DNA of 7,210 nucleotides from Spirochaeta sp. (GTDB lineage: Bacteria > Spirochaetota > Spirochaetia > DSM-2461): contig DAOVYP010000109.1 of NCBI GenBank assembly GCA_030635565.1, positions 1 to 7,210 of the forward strand, written 5' to 3'. A program made the position numbers and the translations under genes. Of the stretch, positions 5,072 to 7,210 are shown one piece after another (position 1 is the first letter of the stretch; each line of letters starts with the position of its first letter). Under the pieces are notes generated by a model that did not search any database, was not told the DNA's origin, and worked only from the letters and a program-made list of their open reading frames with translations.

Positions 5072-7185
5072 GAATCCGCACGAAATTCACTTTCCTTCAG
5101 TTCATTATCATCGCCGGATTCCTTGGTTCCATAACCTTCATTCTGATACGCTTCACCCAGGTCTACAATCTTAAACAGCTGGAACTCAACAGCGTCGAAT
5201 CCATGACCGAGTTAAAAACCCTGGAACAGAAGACCATTCTTTTCAGCAGCCGAAGCATGACTCTCAATCTTTTATGGGATGACTGGACGACGTCCTATCG
5301 GCAATTCGACGACTTATATTCGAAAATGCTCAACAATCCCTATCACAGTCTGCTCGGGAATACAGCTATAACCCGTAGAGATGCCCGTGCCGAAGCCTGG
5401 TCGGTCATCAAGGAACTGGAAATCGAACCTCTGATAGAAGAACTCGAAGAAACTCTGTCCGGAAAACTTCCGGATCTTATCGGTGATAATGGAATCATAA
5501 TATCCCGTGAGCTCATCGGTACCCGAATCGGTATCGATTCCCCGCAGGCCATTCAGCTTGCTGAACTCGAACGCCGTTTTATGAATCTCAGAGAATCTCT
5601 GATCGCCAGCATTATAATTCCCACTGAACGCTTTATAACCGACCTGAGAGTACAGGTGGGACAGTTTTCGGCGACACTTTATATAACTACTGTAGCAATA
5701 TCCATTCTGATTCAAGCCGGCAGTATTTTTTTCGTTTTCCGTTTCTCACGGAAATTCGGCCGACACATCATACAGCTTGAGAGAACCCTGACCAAAGTTG
5801 CAAGCGGAAACTTCGATATCAACCTTGACATCCGTTCCGGAGATGAATTCGAGAAAATATCACAGCACCTCAATGTTCTTACTCAGGATCTATGGACCCG
5901 TATTGAATCGATGAAAGATATGTTGCGGGACATCAGTAATGCCACCGGGGAAGATGTTGACATGGGCGATCTGGAAGATTTCATGCTCGAAGTGGCGATA
6001 GACAACTCCGGGGCTGATGCGGGCCTGCTCATGGGTGTGGAAGATGGGATGCTTGCCCTGAAAACGGCTCAGGGGTATTTTCCTCCCCCCATGGCCATCC
6101 CTTCCACAGTAGCCAGCAAAAAGGAGTATATTGTCGAATGGTTCAGCACCCACCGTATCTCGACCGGAGAAGGGATACTCGGTCAGGTGCTGGCCACCGG
6201 AGAACCGCGGTTCGTCCGGGATAATAATGATGGAGAACTGGCGGACAATGCAGATCAGGATTCCAACTTGTTTCTCAATTCCGCGATATTCATACCCTTG
6301 AATGTATCCGGAGCTACCCTGGGTATACTCGCACTGGCACTCACCCGTAAAGATTCGGTTTTCACTGATATGGATTACATCTACATGCGCTCATATGGTG
6401 AATTCATTGCTCTCACCATGGACAATATGCAGAAATACTACAGATTGGCGAAAAGCCATCAAATCAATCGGGAAATCGAGGTTGCAGCTGATATTCAGAA
6501 AACGCTGCTTCCTGAAAGAATGCCTGTACTGAAGGGAGCTGAAGTCGCAGCATTCAGTGATGCGGCCAAGGGAGTCAGTGGCGATTATTACGATGTTTTT
6601 ACTCTGGGAAAAGGAAAAACAGCCGTGGTTATCTGCGATGTGGCAGGAAAAGGAGTTCCCGCATCTCTCCTGATGATTATGATCCGTACCATTATTCGAT
6701 CAATCAGCTCCCCGGAGAAACGGGCGGATCAGATAATGACCGAACTGAATCAGGCCGTCACCGGTCGTATGGGCACCGACAGATTCGCAACTATTTCCAT
6801 GATTATCCTGGACTCTGAACGAGGCATGGTATCCTATGCCAATGGCGCTCATCATCCCCTGTACATTCTTCGCGGAGAATCGGGAAAATACCGGATGTTC
6901 GATACCGAAGGTCTGCCGTTGGGAATCGACATCAATGCATCTTTCGGCCATAAAAAGATCCATGTAAAGACCAATGATTACCTTGTGCTGTTCACCGACG
7001 GGCTGCCGGAGGCACGAAACAATGACGGCGAGGAACTGGGAACCGACAGACTGCTGCGATTTGTTGCCAGGTATGCCGATCAGCATCCCAGAGAACTCGC
7101 CCGGCGTGTCAAAGATTACATTGACGATTTCACTTCAGGATCAAAGCACGACGATCAGACGTTCATTGCCCTCAAAGTTGGTTAG
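5068..7185 (+). CDS. Transmembrane HAMP-GAF-PP2C (SpoIIE/RsbU-type) phosphatase with intact catalytic motifs
   Basis: The 705-residue protein is a paralogue of the upstream gene with the same domain order and nearly the same length. Membrane helices lie at about 9-28 and 203-225 around an extracytoplasmic region of about 170 residues. HAMP is at about 226-280 (SGNFDINLDIRSGDEF) and the GAF-like domain at about 300-460, ending in SVFTDMDYIYMRSYGEFIAL. The linker REIEVAADIQKTLLPERMP (468-486) leads into the PP2C domain. Its motifs are those of an active SpoIIE-family enzyme: SGDYYD (504-509), ICDVAGKGVPASL (522-534) with metal-ligand Asp524, ANGAHHP (591-597), FTDGLPEAR (642-650) and HDDQTF (694-699). 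The start at 5068 overlaps the previous stop and gives the same basic N-terminus (MRIRTKF against MKIRPKL), which supports it. By family knowledge it would be a Mn/Mg-dependent phosphoserine phosphatase controlling an anti-sigma partner switch; neither partner is nearby. The sensor region is visibly less similar to the paralogue than the cytoplasmic half, suggesting a different stimulus. Confidence 0.96.
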   Translation: MRIRTKFTFLQFIIIAGFLGSITFILIRFTQVYNLKQLELNSVESMTELKTLEQKTILFSSRSMTLNLLWDDWTTSYRQFDDLYSKMLNNPYHSLLGNTAITRRDARAEAWSVIKELEIEPLIEELEETLSGKLPDLIGDNGIIISRELIGTRIGIDSPQAIQLAELERRFMNLRESLIASIIIPTERFITDLRVQVGQFSATLYITTVAISILIQAGSIFFVFRFSRKFGRHIIQLERTLTKVASGNFDINLDIRSGDEFEKISQHLNVLTQDLWTRIESMKDMLRDISNATGEDVDMGDLEDFMLEVAIDNSGADAGLLMGVEDGMLALKTAQGYFPPPMAIPSTVASKKEYIVEWFSTHRISTGEGILGQVLATGEPRFVRDNNDGELADNADQDSNLFLNSAIFIPLNVSGATLGILALALTRKDSVFTDMDYIYMRSYGEFIALTMDNMQKYYRLAKSHQINREIEVAADIQKTLLPERMPVLKGAEVAAFSDAAKGVSGDYYDVFTLGKGKTAVVICDVAGKGVPASLLMIMIRTIIRSISSPEKRADQIMTELNQAVTGRMGTDRFATISMIILDSERGMVSYANGAHHPLYILRGESGKYRMFDTEGLPLGIDINASFGHKKIHVKTNDYLVLFTDGLPEARNNDGEELGTDRLLRFVARYADQHPRELARRVKDYIDDFTSGSKHDDQTFIALKVG

Positions 7186-7210
7186 CCCTATCGGGACCGT
7201 AATCCGACAG

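Noticed and set aside
6700..7086. 128-codon minus-strand open frame inside the second phosphatase gene
   Set aside because: It is antisense to conserved catalytic motifs with no support of its own.
7186..7210. Possible terminator hairpin after the last gene (TCGG...CCGA)
   Set aside because: The stem is only 4 bp with a 9-nt loop and no T-run is visible before the window ends. The 25 bp are too short to judge.

Overview
The window reads as ordinary chromosomal DNA of a Gram-negative-type bacterium, most likely a free-living member of the Spirochaetota. That call is an inference. It rests on an exported FadL/UPF0164-like outer-membrane barrel fused to FlgD-type Ig-like repeats, next to membrane-anchored HAMP-GAF-SpoIIE phosphatases; I associate both with spirochaetes. 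There are no mobile elements, tRNA/rRNA genes, CRISPR arrays or integration sites.

Layout: positions 1-1994, minus strand, hold the first 664 codons of one long gene whose 3' end lies outside the window. It encodes a signal peptide, a probable outer-membrane beta-barrel and at least three C-terminal Ig-like repeats. A 143-bp AT-rich divergent intergenic region (1995-2137) follows and contains a near-perfect 16-bp palindrome. Then comes a plus-strand cluster: a class I SAM-dependent methyltransferase (2138-2905), and two paralogous transmembrane PP2C/SpoIIE-family serine/threonine phosphatases (2936-5071 and 5068-7185). The methyltransferase is 30 bp from the first phosphatase gene, and the two phosphatase genes overlap by ATGA, so the three are probably one operon. 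Only 25 bp remain after the last stop.

Functional reading: each phosphatase has two membrane segments around an extracytoplasmic sensor region, then HAMP, GAF and a C-terminal RsbU/SpoIIE catalytic domain. In well-studied systems such enzymes dephosphorylate a STAS-domain anti-sigma-factor antagonist (partner switching). No STAS protein, anti-sigma kinase or sigma factor is in this window, so the target is unknown. The main oddity is that the first phosphatase has Glu where the family has a metal-binding Asp (CEVAGRG, against CDVAGKG in the second), and also lacks a second conserved residue. The pair may therefore consist of one standard enzyme and one altered or regulatory partner. I see no evidence of a wholly novel system; the phosphatase pair and the barrel-Ig fusion are the parts worth attention.
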